A stretch of DNA of 64,000 nucleotides from Brassica napus. Taxonomy: Eukaryota > Streptophyta > Magnoliopsida > Brassicales > Brassicaceae. How positions within the stretch are numbered: the first letter of the stretch is position 1; every line of letters starts with the position of its first letter. The position numbers and the translations under genes are program-made. The stretch is from NCBI RefSeq assembly GCF_020379485.1, contig NC_063445.1, positions 52,601,422 through 52,665,421 on the forward strand, in the 5' to 3' direction. The notes under the pieces were generated by a model, which saw only the letters and a program-made list of their open reading frames with translations, had not been told where the DNA came from and made no database searches. Shown piece by piece: positions 49,001 to 60,363 of the stretch.

Positions 49001-49721
49001 TGAATGATGGTTTGGCCAGAGGTCTTGTGTTCGATGATTGGATACGCGAATTTGTGCAGGAACCAAACTATGTAGTCAAATCATATCCTAAATTTTGTAC
49101 GTGAGGATATGCATTCACAAGGAAAGGTCATTCTAAGACAACATATGATGCTGGTGTTTCATCTTCTTCCGGTGACGATGTCTACTACGGCAACATAAAA
49201 GAAATATTAGAAATCCAATTTCCTGGAATGGTTGGATTGCGTTGTGTAGTATTCTATTGTGATTGGTATGACACCACCTCAGATAGAGGAGTGAAGATTG
49301 ATGCGTTTGGTGTTACATCAGTTCATTCCCGGCGGAAACTTCAATATTATGATCCCTTCACTCTTGGTTCGCAAGCTGATCAGGTATGTCAATCTATTCA
49401 TATTAATTAATGTTATATATTTTACTAATACTTGTATAATTGATATGTATAGGTGTGCTACATCAGTTACCCTCGAGTGACGTATAGAAACGATCCATGG
49501 GTTACTATAACGCAAATCAACCCAAGAGGACGAGTGGATGGAACTTCTGATGATGATGAACCATTGAACCAGAGTCTACCAGCAACGCCCAGGCAGTTGA
49601 AGATTTGGAAAATGTTCAACTTGTTGAGAATTTGACTGTGTTTGGACATGATGTTGTTGTACATTCGGAGCCAGAAGCCGAGGTTGGGGAGTTTGATGAA
49701 GACTCAGAAGATTCTAATTAG
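46045..49721 (+). pseudogene. TNP2-like CACTA transposase
   Basis: Exons 46045-48099, 48197-48728, 48806-48905, 49000-49383 and 49453-49721 follow one another with GT..AG introns. The N-terminus (MSSEVYYRLWMDKPHLDPN, then LRCPCFTCNNNK) is the transposase-associated zinc-binding domain. The large middle (YQETRGRVLIPFKRMWYLPL, then GWTTHGRLSCTYCQDDTDAF, LDVIHIEMNFFDNLMNT) is the TNP2 core. The later parts (FDVMEHLAIHLARELELGG, then FCT*GYAF and DWYDTTSDRGVKID) are the DUF4218/DUF4216-type domains of plant CACTA transposases. Defects are TAA at 46378, TGA replacing Trp at 46969, one base lost near 47169, TGA near 49102 and a shift in the last exon. It catalysed cut-and-paste transposition but is now inactive. 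Confidence 0.9.
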
Positions 49722-49734
49722 TTTTTTTTTATTG

Positions 49735-50400
49735 GTCCGTCGGAAATCCCTCCCAATATACCGACGACATAGCGACGACCAAGGGTTTCGTTGAAGTTTG
49801 TAAAGTTCGTCGAACTAGACAAGTTCGTCGGAATGTCGTCGGTATATACCGACGAATTACCGACGACATGTGTTTCTAAAAAATTTCAATCATAAAAATC
49901 TATAAATTTAGATGCCAAAACTATGAAAATAACACATAATAAGTGTTTAGTATAGTATTAGATCGCAACCGTTCAAATATAACAACTCATTAAAATATTT
50001 ATGTATGCATATCATTGTTTTCATAACATCTCATCTTAACACTCATATACTTATACAATCATATTCATATAATCTTACATTACAAAAAATGTTGTTGTGT
50101 AAAATCGTGTTATAAAAACATTTTTATTGTTAAATCTTTATGCAAATACTATATATCTTATCAAAGATATGGATTTTGCATTTAGAAACTTGTAATCAAC
50201 ACCCTAAACACTAAGTCGTCAGAATGCGGTCGGAATATACTGACGGACAAATTCCGTCGGAATATACTGACGGACACATTCCGTCGGAAATCCAATTTGC
50301 CCGGGAGAACCAAACCGCGTGAAAATTTTCGCGGATCGCCATTTGGTATATTTTAATTATACCGACGGAATACTGACGAACCCGTGTCCGTCGGAATCTT
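49735..50400. repeat. Internal clusters of CACTA subterminal-type repeats between the two genes
   Basis: TCCGACG/CGTCGG motifs reappear at 49735-49870, directly after the transposase, and at 50215-50400, directly before the TnpA-like gene. The sequence between them is AT-rich and has no coding motif. Confidence 0.7.
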
Positions 50401-50564
50401 CAGATATAATAACCCTTCTTCTTCCTTCTTCGTTATTTCCGCCTCTCTCAAACATCCTCTCTCCGGCGATTTCTCTTTCCCTCCGGCGATTCCGGCCCTT
50501 CTCCACCTCCCTTCACCGGCGAAGCCTCTTCTCATCCTCATATCTCTTCCCCAAACCCCAAATC

Positions 50565-50909
50565 ATGTAAGAGTCATCCCAAACCTTGTTTTATATCAAT
50601 TGTTTAGGGTTTTGGAAGTTAGATCTCGGATTTTAGGTTATTTGATTGAAAATTTTAGGATTGAATGGATAGTTTAGGATATATAAGTTAGGATTGTTGT
50701 TTGGATTGTTATTTTAGTTTTTTTTGGAATTATTTTTTTTTTTGTTAAAATTCAAAACGTTTTACTATTTTTAAAACATTTTTTGATTTTTACAAACGTT
50801 TTTCAAGTTTCCAGTAATGAAATATATATAGTAAAACGTTTTCAAATTTTTTTTAAAAATATTTAAAACATTTTTCTATATTTATAATTTTTTTATAATT
50901 TTGTATACA

Positions 50910-50949
<40 letters not shown>

Positions 50950-51094
50950 AATCATGTATAATAAAAATTTTAAATTTTTTTATAATTTTTTATAAGTTTC
51001 CACTAATAAACTATGTATAATAAAACGTTTTTTAAAAAAATTTAAAAATATTTAACAACATTTTTCTACATTTATAAATTTTTTATAATTGTGT

Positions 51095-51134
<40 letters not shown>

Positions 51135-52823
51135 CATGTATAGTAAAAAATTTTAAAATTTTTATTATTTTTTTATAAGTTTCTAGTAATAAACTATGTA
51201 TAATAAAAGGTTTAATAGTTTTTTTTAAAACGTTTATAAAACCTTTTGTAAATATATAAATGAAAACATTAAAAATAGAAATGATTTGAAAAGATTTTTG
51301 ATGTATTAATTTTTTTTTAGGGTCGAGGATGAACCCCGCCCCGCAGCCCGTCTTCGACGTAGTTCGGTGAGCACTTCCCATGCATCGGGATCGTCTCATG
51401 AACATAACTCGGTTCCCGCATATATTCCCGCTCCAGCTCCTGCTGCCCCTCGTGCTGCTGCTCAACAGGATCCGGGGGTCATGCCAGTTGAACTAATAGT
51501 TCAACTAACCAGGTCGAGAGCATCTCCCGGTTCTCCAACCCAACCCACGACGAGGACATAGCACTTGGTTAGTATTTTTTTTATTTGTACCATTATGTTT
51601 TTTTCCATTAATTAACTTGCTAACTTGTATTTTTTTTAAAGGTTCACCAAGTCAAAAATGGCATTAGCAGGAGCATCAACCAGATGATGTACTCCATGCT
51701 CCGTTTTGGATATTCAAAGTGGAGTGTGATCCCTTCCGATGAACGAGAGTTGTGGTTTCGTCAGTTTGCGGTATAGTAACTCTTCATTTTTAAAAGTTTT
51801 TACATTTTTTAAATATATTTACTTATTAAATTATGTTTGTTTTGTAGCAAGAGTTCAACTGGCACTCCGATCTCACGGAAACAGTCCGTAAGAAATTCAA
51901 CGAAAAGGCCATGGACTCTTATACGAAGCAGATAAACGCGTGGAAGACAGTTTGGCAGAAGAACAAGAGGCCACGATTCATCAACGGGACGGTGTGGGAG
52001 CAGTTGATAGCTCATTGGGAGAAGGAAGAAACTGCAGAGACGTCTTCTAGGAACTCCAAGAACCGGAAGAGCGATCGTGGCGGGAAAGGTATGTATGTGC
52101 ACAACCTCGGCGCTTGCTCTATGTCTACTACGGAGGATGAACTTGTAAGTGTTTTATTATTATTTATCTTTATATTTTTTAAATAAATATTTTATATATT
52201 CCTTGGCTAGTAATGGCGGTTTTTTTAGATCGAAGCAAATGACGGTAATCCCGTTGATCGTCTCCAACTCATTAAGGTGGCTCACACTAACAAGACGACG
52301 GGTCAAATTCAGGACCCCGTGATCAAAGGTGTCGTTGATTTGGTGGAAGCTGAAATAGTATCTCAATCTCAGCCTCTCTCTGATGACGGCGATTCTACGG
52401 GAGCTTCAACCATCTTGTCTCTATTGCAAATAAATGAGATGGTTGAAAAGGTAATTTTTTTTATTAATATATTTTTTTTATAATGTCAATTACTAACTTG
52501 TCCCTATTTAGTAACTTTAAATATTTTTGTAGGTGGTTCCTAAAAGGAAAGGAGGCCGTTTAGTTGGGTTGGCCCGCCGTGCTTCTTCGTATCCTGCATC
52601 TTCTTCGCAAGCTCCGTATGCCGATCCCATGATTCTCGAGGAGCTACATGACAAAGATGAACGGATTGGGGCATTGGAGGAGCAGAACACCACTATCCTT
52701 TCTGAGAATGCCACTATCCATTCGGAGAATGCCACTATCCTTGCTGCGTTGGCATCCCAGAAGAAGTTCAACACCGAGATAATGCAGAAGCTAGATCGTT
52801 TGATGTGTTCGAGTTCTTCTTAG
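50565..52823 (+). pseudogene. TnpA-like protein (plant Ptta/En/Spm transposase family)
   Basis: Exons 51321-51567, 51642-51770, 51848-52144, 52229-52450 and 52533-52823 keep frame with GT..AG introns. The start codon seems to be split: AT at 50565-50566, then a 754-bp intron, then G at 51321, giving MVEDEPRPAARLRRSSVST. The middle ([59 protein letters not shown]) is the Ptta/En/Spm domain that binds subterminal repeats. The C-terminus has a coiled-coil-like repeat (ENTTILSENATIHSENATIL). The spliced length is 395 residues. A TAG in place of an expected Trp (51559-51561) interrupts it; otherwise it is open throughout. Confidence 0.85.
50804..51230. repeat. Tandem repeat of about 185 bp with TA microsatellites in the first TnpA-like intron
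   Basis: The string AAGTTTCCASTAATRAA..TATA-TAAAACG occurs near 50807, 50993 and 51176. Each unit includes AACATTTTTCTA..TTTATAA, a GTATACATA string and a TA run (50911-50948 and 51104-51130). The third copy is partial. Confidence 0.8.
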
Positions 52824-52989
52824 TTTTTTCGGCTTTTTAAAACTTTCTGGATGTTTTTTTGTCTATTTCGGTTTGTATGAATTTAAATTCTCTAATATTA
52901 TTAGTTTTAAATTTCTGATTTTTTAATTTATTAATTAATTTTTAATATAAAAAAATATATAAAAATGCAAAATTAATTCGTTTTTAAAA

Positions 52990-53203
52990 TTGGTATATTC
53001 CGACGAACTCTGGGCGTCAGAATATACTGATGAACCAATATCTGTAGGAATATACCGACAAACCAATATCCGTCAGAATAAACCGACGAACCAATATCCG
53101 TCGGTATATTCCGACGAACCAATGTCCGTCGGTTTATTCCGACGCCCAGAATTCGTCGGAATATACCGAGGAATCCACTCCGTCGGAATTGTCCGAGGAA
53201 CGT
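52990..53203. repeat. CACTA right subterminal repeats, proximal part
   Basis: TTCCGACGAAC/TTCGTCGG motifs alternate in both directions up to the nested gypsy insertion and continue after it at 62394-62636. The two parts together mirror the left subterminal block. Confidence 0.85.
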
Positions 53204-55235
53204 TGTAACACCCCCGAACCGTTTTAGACATCGGTCAGTCAGCCGGGCAACAATCAAACAAGAACATGCCCGAACGACCTTCCTCTACCAAGTCCAGAAG
53301 TGTCACAACGGGTTTAGAATAGACTTTCCAAGTAACAAAACATAATTATGTAACCCAGAATATCCATTCAAAACTCGTTTCCTCTAATCTTCGGCCTGAG
53401 GCTTTGCAACCCGTACCGAGTAATAGAGTTGTGTTAGGTTGGACTAACCTAATATCAGATTCAACACATCACGAATATAAAACATACTTTATTTCATATA
53501 TATAATACATGAAGTTCACAAGACCAAAATATTATACATAGGGTCCATGGACGCAGTCGAAAGTAAAACATACATTCATATATCTTAAAAACGAGTCTTT
53601 AGCAAAAGATGATCAATCTACACCAGCTCCTACAGTTCCGCGAGTGCTACGGTCCTCTCTACTGGTCACCTGGAAAAGGATGTGAGGAGTGAGTGAACTA
53701 GTTTCACTCAGTGAACCAGGGTTCCCTATCTAGCATATACAACTACCCGTCATTCTAAACCAACCCCAAACACAAGCAAGACGGGTAGTTCAACAATCAA
53801 TATTCAAATATTAAATTTTAAATGATTAAGCAGTAAACAATGAAACCATAATAAATCCAAACACTCTTTATGAGTGTCATCACATCAATCAACCATATAT
53901 ATATACTCCTAGGGCCCAACAGAATCATTCTTCCTCCACATAAGGGACACCGGCAATCCCTTCACTATTACACCACACAGGCGTAGGCGCTCGGGAATCG
54001 CCCGGTCACGGTCCTCAATCGGAATCGCCGTGCCCCGGTCCTCTATCGGACTCGCCGGGGCTGTCACATCCACGTGTGACACTCGGCCTTGGTGATCAAG
54101 CCAAGTTAAACCGAGCCCACCACTTTCCGGACCACGACCGGCTGAGGAAGTAATGACCTGCAAACTACTACTAGAACCACCACGAGGTTCTCATACAACA
54201 GTACCAACACGACGTACGCACTATAACAACATATAATAATCACACAATTACAATAATCCGGGTGCCTAGACTAGTCTTGCTATCCACTTAGCCCAGACAT
54301 CGTCTCAAGCCTCGGATCCACAAACTGACACCTAGACCGGTCCGACAATCCTAGCTCGGAAACTGTCTCCGATGTCAGGAACCTGCATTAAAAACACGTT
54401 AACAAACAATTAACCGTGACTCACAGTGATTAAGCGATGTGGCTTGACTTTCTGATTCCGGAAGCTGACCAAACCCTTTTCATCCCCTCCAATCTTCGTC
54501 TTGATTCTGTACCGTTAATCCCGCAATCTTGTAACACGTCTTGCTTCTCCAAGCAACTCTCTAAACAGCTCCTTAAATTATTTATTTTCTTTTTCTATTT
54601 CTTTTCTTCTTTTCTTTCTTCTCTTTATTTCTTTTCTCTTCTTGCTCTCCTCTCTTCTCTCTTGGTCACGTAAGTGTGGAAATGGAAGAGGTTGACCTTC
54701 CTTTTATAGTTAAACAAGATCTATGAGGTGGTGACAAGTATCACACACACTCTCCCTCCCATCTTTGGCCACGTTTCCAAGACAATGACTCAGGTAAGTC
54801 ATTTGCTTCCAAGTTGGCCACGTGATACTCATAAGCATGAGTAAGCATATTATTTATTTTCTTCCTTTCTTGTTTAGACACCTGGTGATGACAAAGCAAG
54901 ACTATACGATTCATTCTCCTTTTCTTCCCATCAAACACGTTGAATGCAACCAAGCCATAAGAAATATAAAATATTTCTTTGTCTCTTCTTTCCTTTTAAA
55001 CATGATTAACTAACCCAAATTTGGTGACCAAAACTCCACATTCATTGGTCACTACTCTTTGAAAAGTGGCTTAATTATCCAATTAAGCTTTTGACTTACA
55101 TTTAATGACATTGCACCATATCATTAAACTGTAGTCAAATTTCGATGACTCCACTTCCCGCCGGTACTATTCCGAGCCTTCTCTTCTTTTCTTTGTTTTT
55201 TTTTTTTTTTTTTTTTTTTTAGACGGAGTATTACA
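53204..55235 (-). repeat. Tekay 3' LTR (left on plus strand)
   Basis: At 2032 bp it is nearly identical to the right copy. It lacks a stretch of about 15 bp (containing TAGTGGTACCATT) that the right copy has near 61302-61316, and has a short segment (near 54800-54812) that the right copy lacks. A long T run lies at its end (55197-55220). Confidence 0.95.
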
Positions 55236-55271
55236 TCCTCCTCTCCTTATAAGAATTCGTCCCCGAATTCT

Positions 55272-58200
55272 CTAGGGTTTCGATGGATCCCCTTCTTCCA
55301 TCACTACATCTTCATGGAAGAACTCTGGATGCGATGCTTTGAATCTCGACTCATCCTCCCAGGTCACGACCACATGGTTTCGCTTACCCCAGAAGACTTG
55401 GACTTGAGGAATCTCTCGGTTCTTTAGTTTCCGTATTCGACGTTCACCTACTCGGATCGGCCCCTCTGGATAAGTGAGGTTGGTTTGCAGGTTTTCGATT
55501 TGCTCCATCTCAATAGCTTTGGGATCATGAACATGTTTCCGTAGCATTGATACATGAAACACCGGATGTATCCTCATTTCTTAAGGTAGGTTGAGACGAT
55601 AAGCTACCTCTCCGATTCGTTCTATAATCTGATAAGGTCCGATGAATCTTACCGCTAGTTTCTCGACTTTCCCAAATCGATCTTTTCCTTTCTGAGCTGA
55701 CACCTTTAGATAAACCCAATCACCAATACTGAACACCACTTCTCGCCTTGATTGATCAGCGTACTTCTTTTGCCTATCCTGCGCTTTCTTCATATTGGTT
55801 TGAATGATCTCCAACTTTTTCGTCGTCTCTTCTACAATTTCGGGTCCGAACTCTCTTCTTTCTCCAACTTTGGTCCAGCACAAAGGTGTTTTGCATGGCC
55901 TCCCATAAAGTGCCTCATATGGTGCCATACCTATGCTAGAATGAAAGCTGTTGTTGTAGGAGAATTCGATTAATGGTAAATGCTTTTCCCAGCTTCCCGC
56001 CCAATCCAATATACACATCCGCATCATATCCTCTATGGTGCGAATGGTTCTTTCTGTTTGGCCGTCCGTCTCGGGATGATACGCAATGCTTATGAATAAC
56101 TTAGTTCCCACTGCTTCTTGTAACGGCTTCCAAAAATTTGAGGTGAATCTAGGATCTCGATCTGAGACTATATCTGTTGGCACACCATGCAACCTCACAA
56201 TTTGGTCCACATACATCTCTGCCAATACTTCTACCTTATCAGTTTCCTTCATAGGTAACAAGTGCGCCACCTTCGTCAGTCTGTCAACAATCACCCATAT
56301 TGTGTTATTTGATCTACCTCGAGCCGGGGGTAATCCAGTGATGAAATCCATGGATATGGAATCCCATTTCCACTGAGGTACTGGTAAGCTTTGTAACAAC
56401 CCTCCTGGAATCTGATGCTCTACTTTGACTTGTTGACAAGTTTGACATTGAGCCACCCATCGCGCCACTGATTTCTTCATTCCCGGCCAATGATAATACC
56501 TTCGGATATCTCGATACATTTTCGTACTCCCGGGGTGGATACTGAGTAACGAATGATGCGCCGACTTTAAAATCTCATCTCGTAGCCTTTCTCCATGTGG
56601 TACTGAGATCCTTCCATTAAGTAAAAGTGTACCATCTGATGCCACATGATAGCCACTTGGGTTTGCACCTTCATGATTCTTGACTTCCTCGATAATTCTC
56701 TTTAGCTTTTCATCACATTCTTTCTCTTTTCTGATCCGTGCGAGTAAACCTGCTTGGTTTACGGCACGCATACCTAAAGGCTCACTTGGTTCTCCTTCAA
56801 TTGCCCGTAATGTCATCAACTTGAGTTCATTCGATAACGCTTCCACTTCCTTTCCAACATTGGACGCCAACTTTCTACGACTTAGTGCATTTGCGACTAC
56901 ATTAGCTTTGCCTGGATGATATTGAATCTTCAGGTCGTAATCCGCCACAAACTCCATCCATCGCCTTTGTCGGAGGTTCAAATCAGGCTGTGTGAACAAG
57001 TACTTGAGACTTTTATGATCTGTGAATGCTTCCACGACTTCTCCATATAAGTAAGATCTCCAAATCCTTAACGCAAACACCACTGCCGCCAATTCTAAAT
57101 CGTGTGTTGGGTAGTTCTCTTCATGTTTCCTGAGTTGCCTTGATGCATAAGAAATTACTTTACCTTCCTGCATCAACACACAACCCAACCCAACCCTAGA
57201 AGCATCTGCGTACACAGTGTAAGGTTTACCTTGTTCAGGTAATGCCAATACTGGTGTTGTGGTCAAAGCTTTCTTCAGTCTCTGAAATGCTTCATCTGTT
57301 TCTTTTCCCCAGATGAACAGAACTCCTTTTCCGGTCAACTTCGTCAAGGGCTTAGCGATCGAAGAAAAGTTCTTGACGAACTTTCGATAATACCCGGCTA
57401 ACCCGAGGAAACTTCTTACCTCGGTTACCATTGATGGCCTTTGCCATTCCTCGATGGCTTTCACCTTTTCCGAATCTACGGAAACTCCTTCTCTAGACAC
57501 ACGGTGCCCCAAGAACCCGATCTCTCTTTTCCAGAAAGAACACTTGCTGAACTTGGCATACAGCTTCTGGTTTCTTAACCGTTCCAACACTAGCTTCAAG
57601 TGTGCTTTGTGCTCGACCTCTGTCTTGGAATATATTAAAATGTCATCGATGAAGATTATCACGAACTTGTCGAGATAATCGTGGAAGACTTCATTCATCA
57701 ATCTCATGAAGGCCCCCGGTGCATTAGTAAGTCCAAAAGGCATTACGACGAACTCATATTGTCCATAACGAGTTCTAAACGCAGTTTTCATGACGTCACC
57801 TTCTGAAATCGGAATCTGATGATAGCCCGACGCCAAGTCGATCTTCGAAAACCAACTTGCTCCCCTTAGCTGATCCAACAACTCCTCTATCCTCGGAAGA
57901 GGATACTTATCTTTGATGGTGATATTGTTGATTCCTCGATAATCAATGCAAAGCCGCATGCTACCATCCTTCTTCTTGACAAATAAGACCGGAGCTCCCC
58001 ATGGTGAAGAGCTAGGTCTTATGAAACCTTTCTCCATTAAATCTTCAAGTTGTTTCTTCAACTCTGCTAACTCTGTAGGTGCCATGCGGTAGGGAGTCTT
58101 TGCTATCGGCTTAGCTCCAGGTTCCAAGTTAATTGTGAAAGGGTTACTCCGAGGTGGAGGTAACTCTTTCAACGCTGCAAACACATCCTCGAACTCTTGT

Positions 58201-60214
58201 ACTACCGCAATATCTGTAATTTCAACTCCATTGCTTGCGGGTCCTTCACTAGCAGTTACTGTTACCAGATACGCTTCTCCATCCTTGAGCAAATCTTCCA
58301 CTCTCAAGGCAGCTACTAAAGACATATACTTACTTGGACTGATCCCGTAGAATACTATTTGCCGTTGCCCGTTCTCCTTGAACGAAATACGACCTTTTCC
58401 ACAATCTAATTGTGCCCGATAGCCTGATAACCAATCCATGCCCAAGATAACTTCATATCCTTTTAAGGGCACCACCAACAAATCTGCCAAGAACATCTTC
58501 TCGCAAATGACTAACAGAATTCTTCTGAGGCATTCTTTTGCTTGGAGGGTTTGGTCTCCGGGAGTCATTACAGCCACATCCATCCTGTCAATCACAAATG
58601 ATCCCACAAACTCGGCAGCTACCTCAGGGGTCACAAAACTATGTGTTGCCCCGGAGTCGAACAATACATGTGTGGGACGCCCCGCAACATGTAAAGTTCC
58701 TGCCACAATCATCAATATATATCAACAACATAATAATTATCCAACATAAATTAACCAATCCATCACAAGCAATCACACAACACAAAATCAATCTAGTAAG
58801 GTTAAAGAACCCAAATACCTGTGATGGGATCCTTAGATGGGCCTGGAGGTTTAGTATCCTCTAGTTCTAAAGCGTAAACTCTACCTCCTATAGCTTGCCT
58901 TTTTGGCGCTTGTGCGATTGCAGGTGGAGCTGGAGGAGGATGGACAGTGATTGGCGTAGCTGGGATAGGACGGTTGATGCTGCACTGGGTAGAGATGTGC
59001 CCTTTCTTTCCACACGTGAAACATGTAGGATTGTAGGAGTTTAACTGAAAGGATCCAGGTTTCTTCCCGTAGCATTCACTTGACTTATGGCCTATCTTGC
59101 CACAGTTAAAGCATTTCCCTGTGAACAGAGATCGTCGACTTGGCCCTCCCGACTCCTTTTCCTTATCTTTACCCTTAAAAGATCTTTGGTTTCCACCATA
59201 CTTTCCTTCTTGATGCTGCTTGGATTTCTTAGTTGCCGCCTTCTCAGCTTCCAATCCAATCTCCACATTCACAGCCTTTTCCACTAGCTCGGTCAGACTC
59301 TCGTAGTTCCCGACTGCCAGTCTATTTTCTAACTCTGGTTTTAGACCAAACATAAAATTAGATATCATGGTTTCCTCATCATCTTGTCCTCGTAGCACAT
59401 GTCGTCGCAGTCGCATAAATTCAGATTCATATTCTCTAACCGTCTTATCTCCTTGTACCAAGTTTGCAAACTGGCGTTGAAGCCTTCGCTTGGATTCAGG
59501 AGTAAAGTACTTGCGTTCAAATTCTTTTTTGAATGCCGCCCAAGTGGTGACCAGATGTCCCACTTGGCGATCCCTACTCTCCCACCATTCTGCTGCGTCT
59601 TTGTCTAAGTAATACACTGCCATCTTCTTCTAAGACTCTTCGGAACACGTCAGGGTCTCAAAGTTTTTCTCCATAATTCGAAGCCACTGGTCGGATAGAA
59701 ATGGATCTGTACCTCCTTCAAAATGTGGTGTCTTCATATTCTTCATGGCAGTTATCAATGGTAACATCGGTGTACTAACTGAAGGTTGTGGTGGCACGAG
59801 TGGCTGAGGTTGCACTTGAGGTTGTTGGAGTGACCTCGCTATCACGTCATGAAGCATCTTCAAAGTGTGCTCCATTCCTTCTCCTTGTTGTGGTTGATCA
59901 TGAACTTCTTGTTCAATCGGGTTGTTCCGCCTAATTGGTCTTGGTCCTTGGACACTTGACTCGCTATCATCTGTTTCTGGTCTTCCCCTTACAGTACGGT
60001 TTGGTGGAAAGTTTTCTTCTGGTGGTATCTCTTGATCATGCCCAAACAGATTGTTGTTTCTTCCTACGTTTTCTTCACTGAATCCTTGGTTAGTGTGCGG
60101 TGTTTGCACTCTCCCTTCGGATTCATATCCCAGTACCCTTCTTCTTGGGACTCTGTCTATACCCAGCATCCAATCCTGTCCCCCATCACTCCTTCCCCTC
60201 CTTGCCATCTGCAA
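55272..60214 (-). pseudogene. Tekay gag-pol polyprotein, two nonsense codons and a likely intron
   Basis: Gag starts at 60214. Its capsid region has [15 protein letters not shown] and [18 protein letters not shown]; two CCHC zinc knuckles follow ([14 protein letters not shown] and [14 protein letters not shown]). After the presumed intron comes protease ([10 protein letters not shown]), reverse transcriptase ([14 protein letters not shown]), RNase H ([25 protein letters not shown]), integrase ([19 protein letters not shown]; core [28 protein letters not shown]), and an end with FHVSMLRKHV and a chromodomain-like VTWEDESRFKASHPEFF. Stops are TAG at 59630-59632 in gag and TAA at 55581-55583 before the chromodomain part; both lie in otherwise continuous frame. 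The spliced frame would span 1608 codons. Confidence 0.92.
58700..58818 (-). other. Likely spliced intron between gag and pol of the Tekay element
   Basis: On the minus strand the coding sequence reads ..CCATCACAG, then GTATTTGGG (58818 downward) to TTGTGGCAG (58700), then GAACTTTACATG. The 119-bp segment is T-rich, has GT..AG ends and a TTGAT string before the acceptor. Removing it joins DPIT to [18 protein letters not shown] in one frame, the usual junction in this family. Retaining it ends gag after eight more bases of frame (GIWVL and stop). Splicing is inferred from sequence only. Confidence 0.6.
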
Positions 60215-60363
60215 TCCACGAACAAGGAATTCCTATTTAGAATACTAATTAGAGCGGGACTCTGCTGGTTTCCTAATACATCTTTTGCGACACATTTGAC
60301 TCGATAAAACACGAAAAACGCGTGATTGACCGCATGATCTAAACCATGCTCTGATACCACCTC

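Noticed and set aside
50319..50677. Plus-strand ORFs of 83 and 97 residues before the TnpA-like gene
   Set aside because: They overlap subterminal-type repeats and a pyrimidine-rich leader; the region is better explained as 5' untranslated sequence.
54437..55013. ORFs inside the left LTR and their copies at 61610-62177
   Set aside because: They lie in LTR sequence, are duplicated with it and have no protein motif.
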